64,000 bases of DNA, from NCBI GenBank assembly GCA_052143315.1, contig JBKQTE010000092.1, positions 7,159-71,158 of the forward strand, in the 5' to 3' direction. Origin of the DNA: DASZIT01 sp052143315 (GTDB taxonomy: Bacteria; Actinomycetota; Acidimicrobiia; Acidimicrobiales; RAAP-2). The position numbers and the translations under genes were made by a program. The notes under the pieces were generated by a model that saw only the letters and a list, made by a program, of their open reading frames with translations, searched no databases and was not told where the DNA came from. Shown here in pieces: positions 1-9,399 of this stretch (position 1 is the stretch's first letter; each line of letters starts with the position of its first letter).

Positions 1-2369
1 GGCTGGTCGGCGGCGTACGCCCGGTAGAGGGCTCCCAGCTCGGCGATGGTGGCGGCGAACGACCAGCCGTCGTGGACCAGATGGTGCTCGACGCAGATCA
101 GCGCGCACCGCTCGTCGGCCAGGCGGGCCAATGTCCACCGCACCAGGGGGAGCCGGTCGATGTGGATTCGCTGGCCGACCAGCCCGGCCACCAGATCGGC
201 GAGGGCGGACTCCGGCTCCGGCTCGGAACGGAGGTCGACCACCGGGAGTTTCACCGTCACCGACGACTCGACCTGCTGCATCCAGGTCCCCCGCACCTTG
301 GGGAACGTGGTGCGCAGCACCTCGTGCCGGTCGGCGATGGTCTGGAGGGCCCGGTGGAGGGCTCGGACGTCGAGCGGACCCTCGAGGTGGAGGACCGCCT
401 GGGCCTGGTAGGGAAGCGCTTCGTCGGCCAGCTCGCTGAGGAAGCAGGCCTGCGACTGGGCGATCGAGACCGGCGACGTGCCGGGATGGTCGCCGGTCTC
501 CAGGGGCGGCAGCGTCGCCCCCACGGGGTCGGCGCCCCGGTCCGCCGGCCCACCGTCGACGAGCGAGGCCAGGGCGGCCGGGGTGCGACAGTCGAAGACC
601 GCATCGAGGGGCAGACCGACACCGAGACGGTCGCGGATCTGCGACAGCAGCTGCAGGGCCAGCAGCGAGTCGCCGCCCGCCTCGAAGAAGTCGTCGTCCG
701 ACATGACCTGGTCGACCTCGAGCACCGCCGCCCACAGCTCCCCGATCGAGCGCTCGGTACCGGTCGACAGCGGCGCCCCGGGCCCCGAGCGGGTCGGTGC
801 CGGCAAGGCGGACCGGTCCACCTTGCCGTTGGCGGTGAGGGGCAGCTCGTCGAGCACCACGAACGAGGAAGGCACCATGTACTCGGGGAGCCGGCTGCGG
901 AGGTACCGGCGGAGCCGGAAGGCGTCCACTCCGTAGCCGGCGGCGACGTAGCCGACCAGCCGCTTGTGGCCGCTCCGCTCCTCCCTCGCCACCACCGCCG
1001 CCGCCTCCACCGCCGGGTGACCGGCGAGCACCGCCGTCACCTCGCCCGGCTCGACGCGGTAGCCCCTGATCTTGACCTGGTCGTCGAGACGACCGAGGAA
1101 TTCGAGGTCCCCATCGGCGAGCAGCCGGACCAGGTCGCCCGACCGGTACAGCCGGCCGGCCGGTTCGGGACCGAAGGGATCGGGAACGAAGCGCTCGGCG
1201 TCGGCGTCGGGGCGGTGGAGGTAGCCACGGGCCACGCCGTCGCCTCCGATGCACAGCTCGCCGGCCTCCCCCGGCGCCACCGGAGCCAGGGCGGCGTCGA
1301 GCACGTGGAGCCGGGTATTGGCCAGTGGACGCCCGATGGGGATCGACCGACCGGGGGGCACCTCCCCCACCTCGTGGACGGCGGCGGTCACCGTCGCCTC
1401 GGTGGGCCCGTAGGTGTTGACCAGCCGGGTACCGGGGTGGGCCTGGCGAAGCCGGCGGGCGTGGGCCGGCGACAGGACGTCGCCGCCGGCCATCACCAAA
1501 CGGTAGTGACCCAGGCTGGGAAGGGCGGCGTCGATCATCTGGTGGAGGATGCCGGTGGGGAACAGCCCGATGGTCACGCCGTGCCGTTCGATGGTGCTGC
1601 CGACGGCCACCGGGTCGGGCCGGCCGGGCGGGTGGACGACCAGGCGGGCCCCGTTGCACAACGCCCCCCAGATCTCGTAGGTGGAGGCGTCGAAACCCAG
1701 CTGGCTGACGTGGAGCACCCCGTCGTCGGTCCCGGGGATCAGGTCGTGCGCCCCCCGCACGTAGCGGAGCACCCCCCGGTGCTCCACGCCCACCCCCTTC
1801 GGCCGTCCGGAGGAGCCCGAGGTGTACATCACGTAGGCCAGCGACGTCGGACCGGCGTCGGTCGGCCGGCCGGCGAGGGGGCCGGCGCCCGGGTCCGGGG
1901 GGTCGTCACCGACCACCAGCACCACCACCGGCACCGCGGCCACCTCCGAGGCCCGCCCGGCCAGGTGGGCCGGGGCCACCACCGCCCGTGCCCGGGTGTC
2001 CCCGAGCATCAGCTCGAGGCGCTCGGTCGGGAGCTCGGCGTCGAGCGGCACGAAAGCGGCACCGGCCTTCAGGACGGCCACGAACGCCACCACCGCCTCG
2101 ATGGACCGGTCGGCCAGGACGGCAATGCACTGGTCGGGACCGTCGAGCAGGGGCGCGAGACGCCCGGCCAGCCGGGATGCGGCCCCGTCGAGCTCGGCGT
2201 AGGTCAGGCTCCGGTGGTCGTCCTCGACGGCCACCGCGTCGGGTCGCTCGGCCACCCGGTCGGCGATGACCTGGTCGATGGTGGCGTCCCGCTCGTACAC
2301 CGTGGATGTCTGGTTCCATCCGGCCGGATGGCCGCGATCGATGCGATTGGTGTCCGCCGCGGTTGCCAT
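1..2369 (-). CDS. Non-ribosomal peptide synthetase, initiating A-PCP-C module (3' end outside window)
   Basis: This is the first 789 codons of an NRPS that activates an amino acid as its adenylate, loads it on a carrier domain and condenses it with a downstream residue. The frame starts at ATG 2369. An adenylation domain spans roughly residues 25-515, with A3 motif YTSGSSGRPKGV near 182-193, core FDASTYEIW, NTYGPTEATV and A10 NGKVDR. A carrier domain follows with GGDSLLAL (phosphopantetheine Ser568), then a condensation domain with HHLVHDG at 762-768. There is no condensation domain ahead of the A domain, so this looks like a loading module. By-eye alignment with GrsA gives specificity residues D-A-Y-G-V-A-T-V-T, which I cannot match to a known substrate. 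It is divergent from an ABC exporter that may carry the product. Confidence 0.9.
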   Translation of the reverse strand, partial: MATAADTNRIDRGHPAGWNQTSTVYERDATIDQVIADRVAERPDAVAVEDDHRSLTYAELDGAASRLAGRLAPLLDGPDQCIAVLADRSIEAVVAFVAVLKAGAAFVPLDAELPTERLELMLGDTRARAVVAPAHLAGRASEVAAVPVVVLVVGDDPPDPGAGPLAGRPTDAGPTSLAYVMYTSGSSGRPKGVGVEHRGVLRYVRGAHDLIPGTDDGVLHVSQLGFDASTYEIWGALCNGARLVVHPPGRPDPVAVGSTIERHGVTIGLFPTGILHQMIDAALPSLGHYRLVMAGGDVLSPAHARRLRQAHPGTRLVNTYGPTEATVTAAVHEVGEVPPGRSIPIGRPLANTRLHVLDAALAPVAPGEAGELCIGGDGVARGYLHRPDADAERFVPDPFGPEPAGRLYRSGDLVRLLADGDLEFLGRLDDQVKIRGYRVEPGEVTAVLAGHPAVEAAAVVAREERSGHKRLVGYVAAGYGVDAFRLRRYLRSRLPEYMVPSSFVVLDELPLTANGKVDRSALPAPTRSGPGAPLSTGTERSIGELWAAVLEVDQVMSDDDFFEAGGDSLLALQLLSQIRDRLGVGLPLDAVFDCRTPAALASLVDGGPADRGADPVGATLPPLETGDHPGTSPVSIAQSQACFLSELADEALPYQAQAVLHLEGPLDVRALHRALQTIADRHEVLRTTFPKVRGTWMQQVESSVTVKLPVVDLRSEPEPESALADLVAGLVGQRIHIDRLPLVRWTLARLADERCALICVEHHLVHDGWSFAATIAELGALYRAYAADQ

Positions 2370-2466
2370 GGTGATCGGCAATTGTGGCCGATCCGGCGAT
2401 GGCGGGCATATCCGGCCCCAGACGGGCCCGAACGAGCCCGGAGTGACCGACTGTAGGGTCCCTGGC

Positions 2467-4398
2467 ATGCAGGGTGGCCGGGGGATGGGAGGCGGCGGGG
2501 GCGGGGGTGCCGGGTTCGGCGGCGTCATGCGCCAGATGCGACGGGACACCTCGGTCGTCCAGCAGGAGATCACCAAGGGCACCGCCAAGCGGATGCTCCG
2601 GTTCGCCCGCCCGTACCGGACCATCCTGATCCTCTTTCTGGTGTTGATCGTGGCGGACGCGGTGATCGGCGTGGTCAACCCGCTGCTGTTCAGGGCCATC
2701 ATCAACCACGGCATCCTCGGCAAGGACTCCGGCCTGATCATCTCGCTGGCCCTGCTGGCGGCCGGTCTGTCGGTGCTCGACACCGGCCTCTCCATCGCCG
2801 AGCGGTGGGTGTCGGCCAAGGTGGGCGAGGGTCTCATCTTCGACATGCGCTCGCAGGTCTTCGGCCATATCCAGAAGATGCCCATCGCCTTCTTCACCCG
2901 CACCCAGACCGGGGCCCTGATCAGCCGGCTCAACAACGACGTCCTCGGGGCCCAGCAGGCGTTCACCGACATCCTGTCGTCGGTGATCTCCAACCTGGTC
3001 AGCGTCACCCTGGTGCTGATCGTGATGTTCTTCCTGTCGTGGCAGATCACCCTGGTCAGCCTGGTCATCCTGCCGGTGTTCGTGATCCCGGCCAAACGAG
3101 TCGGACGGAGGCTCTCCTCCATCACCCGTGAGTCGTACGGCCTCAACGCCCAGATGAACACCACCATGACCGAACGGTTCAACGTCTCGGGCGCCCTGCT
3201 GGTCAAGCTGTTCGGCCGGCCGGCCGAGGAGCGCAGGGGCTTCGAGGCCAAGGCCGGCAGGGTGCGCGACATCGGAGTGACCCAGGCCATGTACGCCCGG
3301 GTGTTCATCGCCGCCCTGACCCTGACCGCTTCGCTGGCCACCGCCCTGGTCTACGGCTGGGGTGGGGTCCGGGCGGTCGACGGCCAGCTCAGCGTGGGGA
3401 CGGTGGTGGCCCTGGCCGCCTATCTGACCAGGCTGTACGGGCCGCTGACCTCGCTGTCCAACGTCCAGGTGGACGTGATGACCGCCTTGGTCTCGTTCGA
3501 CCGGGTGTTCGAGATCCTCGACCTCCCCCCCATGATCGACGACAAGCCCGGTGCCGGGCCCGTCCCACCCGGGCCGGCCCGGGTGGAGTTCTCCCACGTC
3601 GACTTCGGGTACCCGACCGCCGAAGAGGTCTCCCTGGCCTCGCTGGAGTCGGTGGCGGTGCTGGACACCACGGTGTCCCAACAGGTCCTCTTCGATGTCT
3701 CCTTCACCGCCGAGCCGGGCCAGCTGGTGGCGCTGGTGGGCCCGTCCGGGGCGGGAAAGACGACGATCAGCCATCTCCTCCCCCGGCTCTACGACGTGAC
3801 GGGCGGGTCGGTCCGCATCAACGGCGTCGACGTGCGCGACGTCACCCTGGCGTCCTTGACCGACACCGTGGGGGTGGTCACCCAGGACGCCCACCTGTTC
3901 CACGAGACCATCCGGGACAACCTCCGTTACGCCATGCCCGACGCCACCGACGCCGACCTGGCCGCCGCCCTGGAGGGTGCCCAGATCTCCTCGCTGATCG
4001 ACTCCCTCCCCGACGGCGTGGACACCGTGGTCGGCGACCGCGGCTACCGCCTGTCCGGGGGCGAGAAGCAGCGACTGGCCATCGCCCGCCTGCTGTTGAA
4101 GGCGCCCGAGGTGGTGGTGCTGGACGAGGCCACGGCCCACCTCGACTCCGAGTCGGAGGTGGCGGTCCAGCGGGCGTTGGCCACCGCCCTCGAGGGGCGG
4201 ACATCGCTGGTCATCGCCCACCGCCTGTCGACCGTACGGGAGGCCGATCTCATCCTGGTCCTCGACCACGGTCGGATCGTCGAGCGGGGCCGTCACGACG
4301 AGCTGCTGGCGGTCGACGGGGTCTACGCCGAGCTCTACCGGATCCAGTTCCAGGGGCAGGAGCCCGCCGGGCCCGCCTCCGGAGCCGGCACCGGCTGA
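2467..4398 (+). CDS. ABC exporter half-transporter (TMD fused to ATPase)
   Basis: A 643-residue type IV ABC exporter half-transporter, expected to act as a dimer in the cytoplasmic membrane. After a Gly-rich start (MQGGRGMGGG) it has about six membrane segments over residues 50-320. The ATPase follows, with Walker A GPSGAGKTT at 425-433, signature LSGGEKQR at 529-536 and Walker B VVVLDEAT near 549-556. The frame is open further upstream, but ATG 2467 avoids overlap with the divergent NRPS gene, whose start lies 97 bp away. The divergent pairing suggests export of the NRPS product, which is inference; multidrug or lipid export is equally compatible. Confidence 0.88.
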   Translation: MQGGRGMGGGGGGGAGFGGVMRQMRRDTSVVQQEITKGTAKRMLRFARPYRTILILFLVLIVADAVIGVVNPLLFRAIINHGILGKDSGLIISLALLAAGLSVLDTGLSIAERWVSAKVGEGLIFDMRSQVFGHIQKMPIAFFTRTQTGALISRLNNDVLGAQQAFTDILSSVISNLVSVTLVLIVMFFLSWQITLVSLVILPVFVIPAKRVGRRLSSITRESYGLNAQMNTTMTERFNVSGALLVKLFGRPAEERRGFEAKAGRVRDIGVTQAMYARVFIAALTLTASLATALVYGWGGVRAVDGQLSVGTVVALAAYLTRLYGPLTSLSNVQVDVMTALVSFDRVFEILDLPPMIDDKPGAGPVPPGPARVEFSHVDFGYPTAEEVSLASLESVAVLDTTVSQQVLFDVSFTAEPGQLVALVGPSGAGKTTISHLLPRLYDVTGGSVRINGVDVRDVTLASLTDTVGVVTQDAHLFHETIRDNLRYAMPDATDADLAAALEGAQISSLIDSLPDGVDTVVGDRGYRLSGGEKQRLAIARLLLKAPEVVVLDEATAHLDSESEVAVQRALATALEGRTSLVIAHRLSTVREADLILVLDHGRIVERGRHDELLAVDGVYAELYRIQFQGQEPAGPASGAGTG

Positions 4399-4419
4399 CC
4401 GGACGTCGCCGGCCGGGGG

Positions 4420-4995
4420 TCAGGCGGCGAACAGCTTGCGGATGGTCAGCGACGTGAAGATCTGCAGGAGCCCGTAGATCATCAACCAGATGCCCATGAT
4501 GTAGACCAGCACGTGGAGGGTGATGGACGGGACCACCAGGGTGGCGATCCCGGCGGCCACGCCGAGCAGGCCCATCACGATGCGGAACCCGCGTCCGGGC
4601 AGGCCGTGCCGCCCGTAGGCGGCGAAGAACTCGATCAGGCCGCCGACGATCCAGAACAGGCCGAGCAGGAAGGTCAGGGTGGCGATGGTATCGAAGGTGT
4701 GGCGGAGGATGCACACGCCGATGATGACCGCCAGCAGCCCGAGCACGGCGACCAGGGCCCTGGTGCCGCCGGTGTCGCGGTCGTCGGCGATGGCCATGAC
4801 GATGTGGAAGAGACCGCTGACGAACAGCCAGATGCCCAGCAGGATGGCGAAGCCGTAGATCGTCGCCCTCGGCTGCAGGACCACCAGGATGCCCAGGAGG
4901 AGGGTGGCGATGCCGAAGGCCAGCACCCAGCCCCACGAGCGCCCGATGAGGCTGAGGGGATCGTCGTTCTCGCTGTCGATGGTGATGTGGACCAT
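4420..4995 (-). CDS. HdeD/DUF308-family membrane protein
   Basis: A 191-residue integral membrane protein with about six hydrophobic helices in three hairpin pairs, the HdeD (acid-resistance membrane protein, DUF308) pattern. The start is placed at ATG 4995 (MVHITIDSENDD), because the frame upstream is Arg/Pro-rich non-coding-like sequence. Repeated segments such as LLGIWLFVSGLFHI and IMGIWLMIYGLLQI show the internal duplication usual in this family. The biochemical role is not established even for the family. The gene converges on the ABC exporter with a 21-bp gap and seems to be transcribed alone. Confidence 0.75.
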   Translation of the reverse strand: MVHITIDSENDDPLSLIGRSWGWVLAFGIATLLLGILVVLQPRATIYGFAILLGIWLFVSGLFHIVMAIADDRDTGGTRALVAVLGLLAVIIGVCILRHTFDTIATLTFLLGLFWIVGGLIEFFAAYGRHGLPGRGFRIVMGLLGVAAGIATLVVPSITLHVLVYIMGIWLMIYGLLQIFTSLTIRKLFAA

Positions 4996-5089
4996 GGGGA
5001 CCCCCGCTGCCGGTGGGGCGCCGACCGGCGCGCCACGCTCGGCCTCCAACACTAGGACGCCGGTGGCGGCACCGCGCGGACCGGGCCGC

Positions 5090-5980
5090 TCAGGCGGGCA
5101 CCGTGCCCACCAGCTCCTCGCTGACCCTCCACAGCCTGGCCGCCGCCTCGTGGTCACGGCCGGCGGCGGAGGTGGCGTGCTCCCGGCACTGCACGAAGTA
5201 GCGGCCCGTCACCCCGGCCACGTCGGGCGACGACGCCAGGTACACCGAGGTCCGGGCTCCCTGGTCCGGGGTCAGCACGAACGGCCTGATCACCCTGAGG
5301 CCGAAGGTCAGGAACCCGTGGGTGTCACCGTCACGCCCGTACCCGGTGGCCACCGTGCCCGGATGCAGCGCATTGGCGGTCACCCCGCGGCCGTCCAGCC
5401 GTCGGGCCAGTTCGGTGGTGAACAGGACGTTGGCCAGCTTGGAGCGGGCGTAGGCCCGCATTCCCCGGTAGTTGTGCCGTGACTGCAGGTCGTCGAAGTC
5501 GAGGCCGCCACGGGCCGACCGGTGGGCAATGGACGCCACGTTCACCACCCGGGCCGGAGCCGACGCCACCAGCCGGTCGGTCAGCAGCGCGGTGAGGAGG
5601 AACGGCGCCAGGTGGTTGACCGCCAGCGTCGCCTCGTAGCCGTCCACCGTCTCGGTCCGATCGGTCAGGACCACCCCAGCGTTGTTGACCAGCACGTCGA
5701 TGCGGTCGTACCGGTCGAGGAGCTCGGCGGCCCCCTGACGGAGCGAGGACAGGTCGGCCAGGTCGAAGAGCACCAGGTCGACCGAGTCGCTGCCGGTGGC
5801 CTGGCGGATGTCGGCCACCGCCGCCCGGCCACGGTCCCCGTTCCGGGCGGTGACCACCGTCCGGGCCCCGGCGCCGGCCAACGCCATGGCGGTGGCCCGA
5901 CCGATCCCGGAGCTCCCCCCGGTGACGACCACCGTCCGGCCGGCCATCGACGGGACCCGCCCGGGAGACGTTCGACTCAC
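5090..5980 (-). CDS. Short-chain dehydrogenase, retinol-dehydrogenase-like
   Basis: A classical NAD(P)-dependent SDR of 296 residues if read from GTG 5980, or 285 from ATG 5947; neither has a convincing ribosome site. The Rossmann motif TGGSSGIG, the NNAG motif and a catalytic S...YARSK (Tyr-x-x-x-Lys) set are present. The segment around LDFDDLQSRHNYRGMRAYARSKLANVLF is typical of the retinol/WW-domain oxidoreductase-like SDR subgroup. The substrate cannot be told from sequence. It is on the same strand as the next SDR but separated by 176 bp holding a hairpin. Confidence 0.8.
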   Translation of the reverse strand: MSRTSPGRVPSMAGRTVVVTGGSSGIGRATAMALAGAGARTVVTARNGDRGRAAVADIRQATGSDSVDLVLFDLADLSSLRQGAAELLDRYDRIDVLVNNAGVVLTDRTETVDGYEATLAVNHLAPFLLTALLTDRLVASAPARVVNVASIAHRSARGGLDFDDLQSRHNYRGMRAYARSKLANVLFTTELARRLDGRGVTANALHPGTVATGYGRDGDTHGFLTFGLRVIRPFVLTPDQGARTSVYLASSPDVAGVTGRYFVQCREHATSAAGRDHEAAARLWRVSEELVGTVPA

Positions 5981-6088
5981 GTGCCGACCGTAGCCGGAAC
6001 CGGCTCGCCGGTCAGGTTCGAGCTCGTCGAGGCTCCGGTCCTTGATCGACGGCACCTTCTCGGGGGAGGACGAAGGCCACGACGGCCG

Positions 6089-6117
6089 GGCGGGTGCCGG
6101 CCGACAGGGCGCCCGCC
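6089..6117. terminator. GC-rich hairpin between two SDR genes
   Basis: The arms GGCGGGTGCC (6089-6098) and GGCGCCCGCC (6108-6117) form a 10-bp stem with one G-U wobble and a 9-nt loop. It lies 40 nt downstream of the minus-strand SDR that stops at 6157, where a terminator would be expected. No T tract follows on either strand, so intrinsic termination is uncertain. Confidence 0.35.
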
Positions 6118-6156
6118 ACCTCAGACGTCCCGGACGGTCACCGGCGCTGGCGCGAC

Positions 6157-6918
6157 TCAGCGCTCCTGGTCCGTCGGCCGGATCAGGAGCTCGTTGACCG
6201 CCACGCGGCGGTGGCGGGTCACCGTGAAGGCGATGGCCTCGGCGATGTCCTCGGCCTGGAGCAGCTCCATCCGGCCGAAGGTGGAGCGCATGCCCTCCAG
6301 CACCTCCGGACGAAGATGGGTCGCCAGCTCGGTCGCCACCGCTCCGGGCTCGATGATCGACACCCGGACGTGCCGCCCGGTGACCTCCTGGCGCAAGGAC
6401 TCGGAGAACGCCACCACTCCGAACTTGGTGGCGTTGTACACGCCGCTGCCGGAGCGGGCCACCCTGCCCGCCACCGAGCTGACGTTGACCACGTCGGCGA
6501 CCTGGCGGGGCCCACCGGCGGCCGCCTCGAGGAGGTGGGGCAGGGCGGCGTGGGTGGCGTAGAGCAGGCCGAGCATGTTGAGCTCCACCATCCGCCGCCA
6601 CTCCTCCACCGGGGCACCCTCGACGGGTCCGAGGAGCATCACCCCGGCGTTGTTGACCAGAGTGTCGAGACGCCCGAGCTCGGACACCGTGCGCTCGACC
6701 ATCGAGCGGGCCTGGGCCTCGTGGGTGACGTCGGTCTCCAGCACCAGCACCCGGCTGCCGGGGCCGATCCGCTCGGCCAGTGACTCCAGCCGATCGCGCC
6801 GCCGGGCGGCGATGGCCACACTGGCCCCCTCTGCGGCCAGGGCGACGGCGGTGGCCTCCCCGATGCCGCTCGACGCGCCGGTGACCAGAGCGACGGTTCG
6901 CTCGAGTCGACCTGCCAT
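6157..6918 (-). CDS. Short-chain dehydrogenase/reductase
   Basis: A 253-residue classical SDR. ATG 6918 is preceded by a strong GGAGGAAG ribosome site, which settles the start. TGASSGIG cofactor motif, D-V-T acidic loop, NNAGVM, S (VVNVSSVAGR) and YNATK catalytic Tyr-Lys are all visible. The C-terminus matches the subgroup often annotated as NADP-dependent 3-hydroxy acid or serine dehydrogenase (YdfG-like). The substrate is unknown. It lies 28 bp downstream of the ClC channel gene on the same strand and may be co-transcribed with it. Confidence 0.82.
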   Translation of the reverse strand: MAGRLERTVALVTGASSGIGEATAVALAAEGASVAIAARRRDRLESLAERIGPGSRVLVLETDVTHEAQARSMVERTVSELGRLDTLVNNAGVMLLGPVEGAPVEEWRRMVELNMLGLLYATHAALPHLLEAAAGGPRQVADVVNVSSVAGRVARSGSGVYNATKFGVVAFSESLRQEVTGRHVRVSIIEPGAVATELATHLRPEVLEGMRSTFGRMELLQAEDIAEAIAFTVTRHRRVAVNELLIRPTDQER

Positions 6919-6946
6919 GGTGCTTCCTCCAGTCTCGATGGTTGGG

Positions 6947-8305
6947 TCAGGCGACGGCGGCGGCCGGAACCGGCGTGGTGGCCGGGACCGGGCTGAGCCG
7001 GGCGACGGTGACATAGGCCACCGCCACCGTCACCACGATCAGCGGGTCGACGGCCAGGCCCTCGCTGGCCAGGAGCAGGCCGGCCAGCATGGCCGAGGAC
7101 AAGGGGAGCCGGAGCATGCCGGTGCTCATGCCGGCCAGGCCGCAGGCCAGGCCGGGTACCAGACCGAAGCCGGGAAGGTGGGACAGGAGGATCCCTCCGG
7201 CGGCGCCGATGAACAGCGCCGGGAAGATGGGGCCCCCTCGGAAGCTGCTCAGCGACACCCCGTAGGCCACGACCTTGCACCCGATCAGCAAGGCGAGGGC
7301 GCCGAGCGACCAGGCAGCGGCATGGCTCACCAGCGGGCCGAGGAAGGTCTGGCCGGAGAAGAGGACGTCCTGGGCGCTCCTCCCCGAGCCCAGGGCGAAC
7401 ACCAGGGCCAGCGCCCCGATCACCACGCCCATCAACGGGGTGACCGTCACCAGATGGGCGGTGGAGAACGGACGGAGGTACAGCGCCAGCCTCCGGATCG
7501 CCCACGACAGCAGCGCCGACGCCAGGCCGACGGCCACCGCCCAGCAGAAGTCGACGAAGGTGGGGTCGGTGAACCCGGGGAGGTGGGGCAGGGCAAGCGA
7601 GAAGGTTCCCAGTCCGGTCCAGCGACCCATGCCCACCGACACCAGGGCGCCGATGCCGGAGGCCAGCAGGCCCGGCAGCAGGATGAGCGACAGCATGGCC
7701 CCTCCCACGCCCACCGCCTCCATCAGGAAGAACGCCGCCAGCAACGGGGAGCCGAAGATGGTGCCGAGAGCGGCAAAGCTGCCGGCGGCGGCGATCACCG
7801 TGTAGGCCATCTGCGGGGCGTCCTGGCGGGCCAGCCGGACGGCGATCAGCCCCAGCCCGCCGCCGATGGCGATCAGCGGCGCCTCCGGGCCGAGCACCAC
7901 CCCGAGACCGAGGGTGACGGTGGCGGCGATGACGATGCCGGGAAGATCGGGGATGGTCGGTGCCCCCGGCGACAGGCCGTCGGCCGGGGAGTGGCCGCCG
8001 TTGCCGTGCACGTAGCGGAGGGAGAGCCCGACGATGCCACCGGCCGCACCGACCACCGGGATCCCCCACCACGACGGGGCCGAGCCGTAGCCGAGCACGT
8101 GGGGCAGGTGGTCGAACACACCTTTCTGGATCACCGATACCAGCTGTAGGAACCCGAAGGCGGCCAGCGCCACCGGTACGCCGATCACCGCCGACAGACC
8201 GAGGATGACCAGGTAGCTCCGGCTCCGCAGGAGCTGGTCCGGGTCGGGAGCGGCGGTCGGGGTCGCCGGGGTCGCCTCCCCGGTGGAGTTCCCCGGTTCC
8301 GCCAT
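6947..8305 (-). CDS. ClC-family chloride channel or H+/Cl- antiporter
   Basis: A 452-residue membrane protein with about ten or more hydrophobic segments in ClC order. The family signature region reads LGPEAPLIAIGGGLG, in the position of GREGP-type motifs. GSFAALGTIFGSPLLAAFFLMEA matches the next conserved block, and FRGGPIFPALFIGA the third selectivity loop. It would move chloride or another anion across the cytoplasmic membrane, and lacks a C-terminal CBS pair. The first selectivity motif (usually GSGIP) is replaced by GNGGHSPADG, so selectivity may differ. ATG 8305 opens the frame. Confidence 0.85.
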   Translation of the reverse strand: MAEPGNSTGEATPATPTAAPDPDQLLRSRSYLVILGLSAVIGVPVALAAFGFLQLVSVIQKGVFDHLPHVLGYGSAPSWWGIPVVGAAGGIVGLSLRYVHGNGGHSPADGLSPGAPTIPDLPGIVIAATVTLGLGVVLGPEAPLIAIGGGLGLIAVRLARQDAPQMAYTVIAAAGSFAALGTIFGSPLLAAFFLMEAVGVGGAMLSLILLPGLLASGIGALVSVGMGRWTGLGTFSLALPHLPGFTDPTFVDFCWAVAVGLASALLSWAIRRLALYLRPFSTAHLVTVTPLMGVVIGALALVFALGSGRSAQDVLFSGQTFLGPLVSHAAAWSLGALALLIGCKVVAYGVSLSSFRGGPIFPALFIGAAGGILLSHLPGFGLVPGLACGLAGMSTGMLRLPLSSAMLAGLLLASEGLAVDPLIVVTVAVAYVTVARLSPVPATTPVPAAAVA

Positions 8306-8314
8306 GGCCGCAAG

Positions 8315-8785
8315 CTAGTCCGGCGCCCCGGGCTGGAACCGGCTGGTGAAGGAGACGAGCTCAGCGGACGAGTGCTTCCGGTGCTCCTCGTAGATCCGCC
8401 GGTAGCCGGTGTGGGCGAACCTCCACTCCTTCCCCACCCGCACGTACCGGTCTTCGTACAGGCCGCTGCCCTCGAGCATGAAGTCGTACGCCGGCGCGAA
8501 CACCTTGTCGGACAGGTACCAGGTGCCGATGGCGGTGCCGTCGTCGTGCACCTCGATCTCCGGATGGTGGCCCTGGTGGAGGGTGACCACGCCCGGGTCG
8601 GCCAGCGAGGTGGTCAGGAACTCCACGATCTCTGCCCGCCCGGCGTACGGACGGGGTGCCGACTCGTAGTCCGCCGTCCCGTCCTCGATGAACAGCCGGC
8701 CGAGCTCGTCGAACTGCTTGGTGTCGAGCAGCCTGAAGTAGGCGTACTTCAGGCGGCAGATGGCATCGGTCTCCTCAAGTGTCAT
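8315..8785 (-). CDS. SnoaL-like / NTF2-fold protein
   Basis: A 156-residue protein of the nuclear transport factor 2 fold, SnoaL-like group. It begins MTLEETDAICRLKYAYFRLLD and contains the typical FIEDGTADY segment and a C-terminal GYRRIYEEHR. Such proteins are small cup-shaped enzymes or binding proteins, often isomerases, dehydratases or hydrolases in secondary metabolism; the reaction cannot be deduced here. The start at ATG 8785 has the ribosome site GAGGAGCG. It lies 9 bp upstream of the ClC gene, so the two probably share a transcript. Confidence 0.72.
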   Translation of the reverse strand: MTLEETDAICRLKYAYFRLLDTKQFDELGRLFIEDGTADYESAPRPYAGRAEIVEFLTTSLADPGVVTLHQGHHPEIEVHDDGTAIGTWYLSDKVFAPAYDFMLEGSGLYEDRYVRVGKEWRFAHTGYRRIYEEHRKHSSAELVSFTSRFQPGAPD

Positions 8786-8870
8786 CGTCGCTCCTCGTCA
8801 AATCCGGCGTTCCCGAGTGTACCGAGGACGTTTGAGATGGCTCGGGCCAGGGCATCACGGCGTTACGCAC

Positions 8871-9389
8871 ATGGGGATCGAAAGGGGTGCAGGGGTGCTG
8901 CCGATCGTGCTGGGTACTGCTACTGGCGTAGCTCGTCGCCGGGTCGGGCGTCGCCCCGAGGAAGAGCGGGGAGGAGCACACGGACCCACAGAAGGGCCGA
9001 GACGGCCGGTCCGGACGTCCCGCACCACGCCGCTCCCCGCTGGCACGTCGACCGCCTCGGTGGCGCGCTCGTTCGTGCGGGCGGTGCTCCACGAGTGGCA
9101 GCTGGCGCGGCTCGAACCGGACGCCAGCCTGCTGGCGACCGAGCTGGTGACCAACGGGCTGCGGCACGGGGCCGGGTCTCGCTGGATGCGGCTGAGCGTC
9201 CGGGCCGGGCGGCTCCGGATCGCGGTGGCCGACCGCCAGCCCATGGGCTCGCCCCGACGGCAGCACCCCTCGCTGACCGCCGAGAGCGGGCGGGGTCTGG
9301 CCATGGTGGAGGCGATGGCCGACACCTGGGGGACCCGCCGCCTCCGACTGCGTGGGGGCAAGGTCGTCTGGTGCGAGCTGCAGATCTGA
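8871..9389 (+). CDS. RsbW-like ATP-binding regulator (HATPase_c_2)
   Basis: A 172-residue protein, or 164 from GTG 8895, which has the better ribosome site (AAAGGGG). The first 50 residues are disordered-looking. The rest is a GHKL ATPase domain with an intact N-box, ATELVTNGLRHGAG, and the G-box region SGRGLAMVEAMAD. Single-domain proteins of this kind are anti-sigma factor kinases or related switch proteins. It converges on the sigma-factor locus (9400-11203), which suggests, without proof, that it belongs to the same partner-switching network. Confidence 0.7.
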   Translation: MGIERGAGVLPIVLGTATGVARRRVGRRPEEERGGAHGPTEGPRRPVRTSRTTPLPAGTSTASVARSFVRAVLHEWQLARLEPDASLLATELVTNGLRHGAGSRWMRLSVRAGRLRIAVADRQPMGSPRRQHPSLTAESGRGLAMVEAMADTWGTRRLRLRGGKVVWCELQI

Positions 9390-9399
9390 CCGTCCCGGA

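Noticed and set aside
72..2456. A 794-codon plus-strand frame at the window start
   Set aside because: It mirrors the NRPS gene, whose A, PCP and C motifs are unambiguous on the minus strand.
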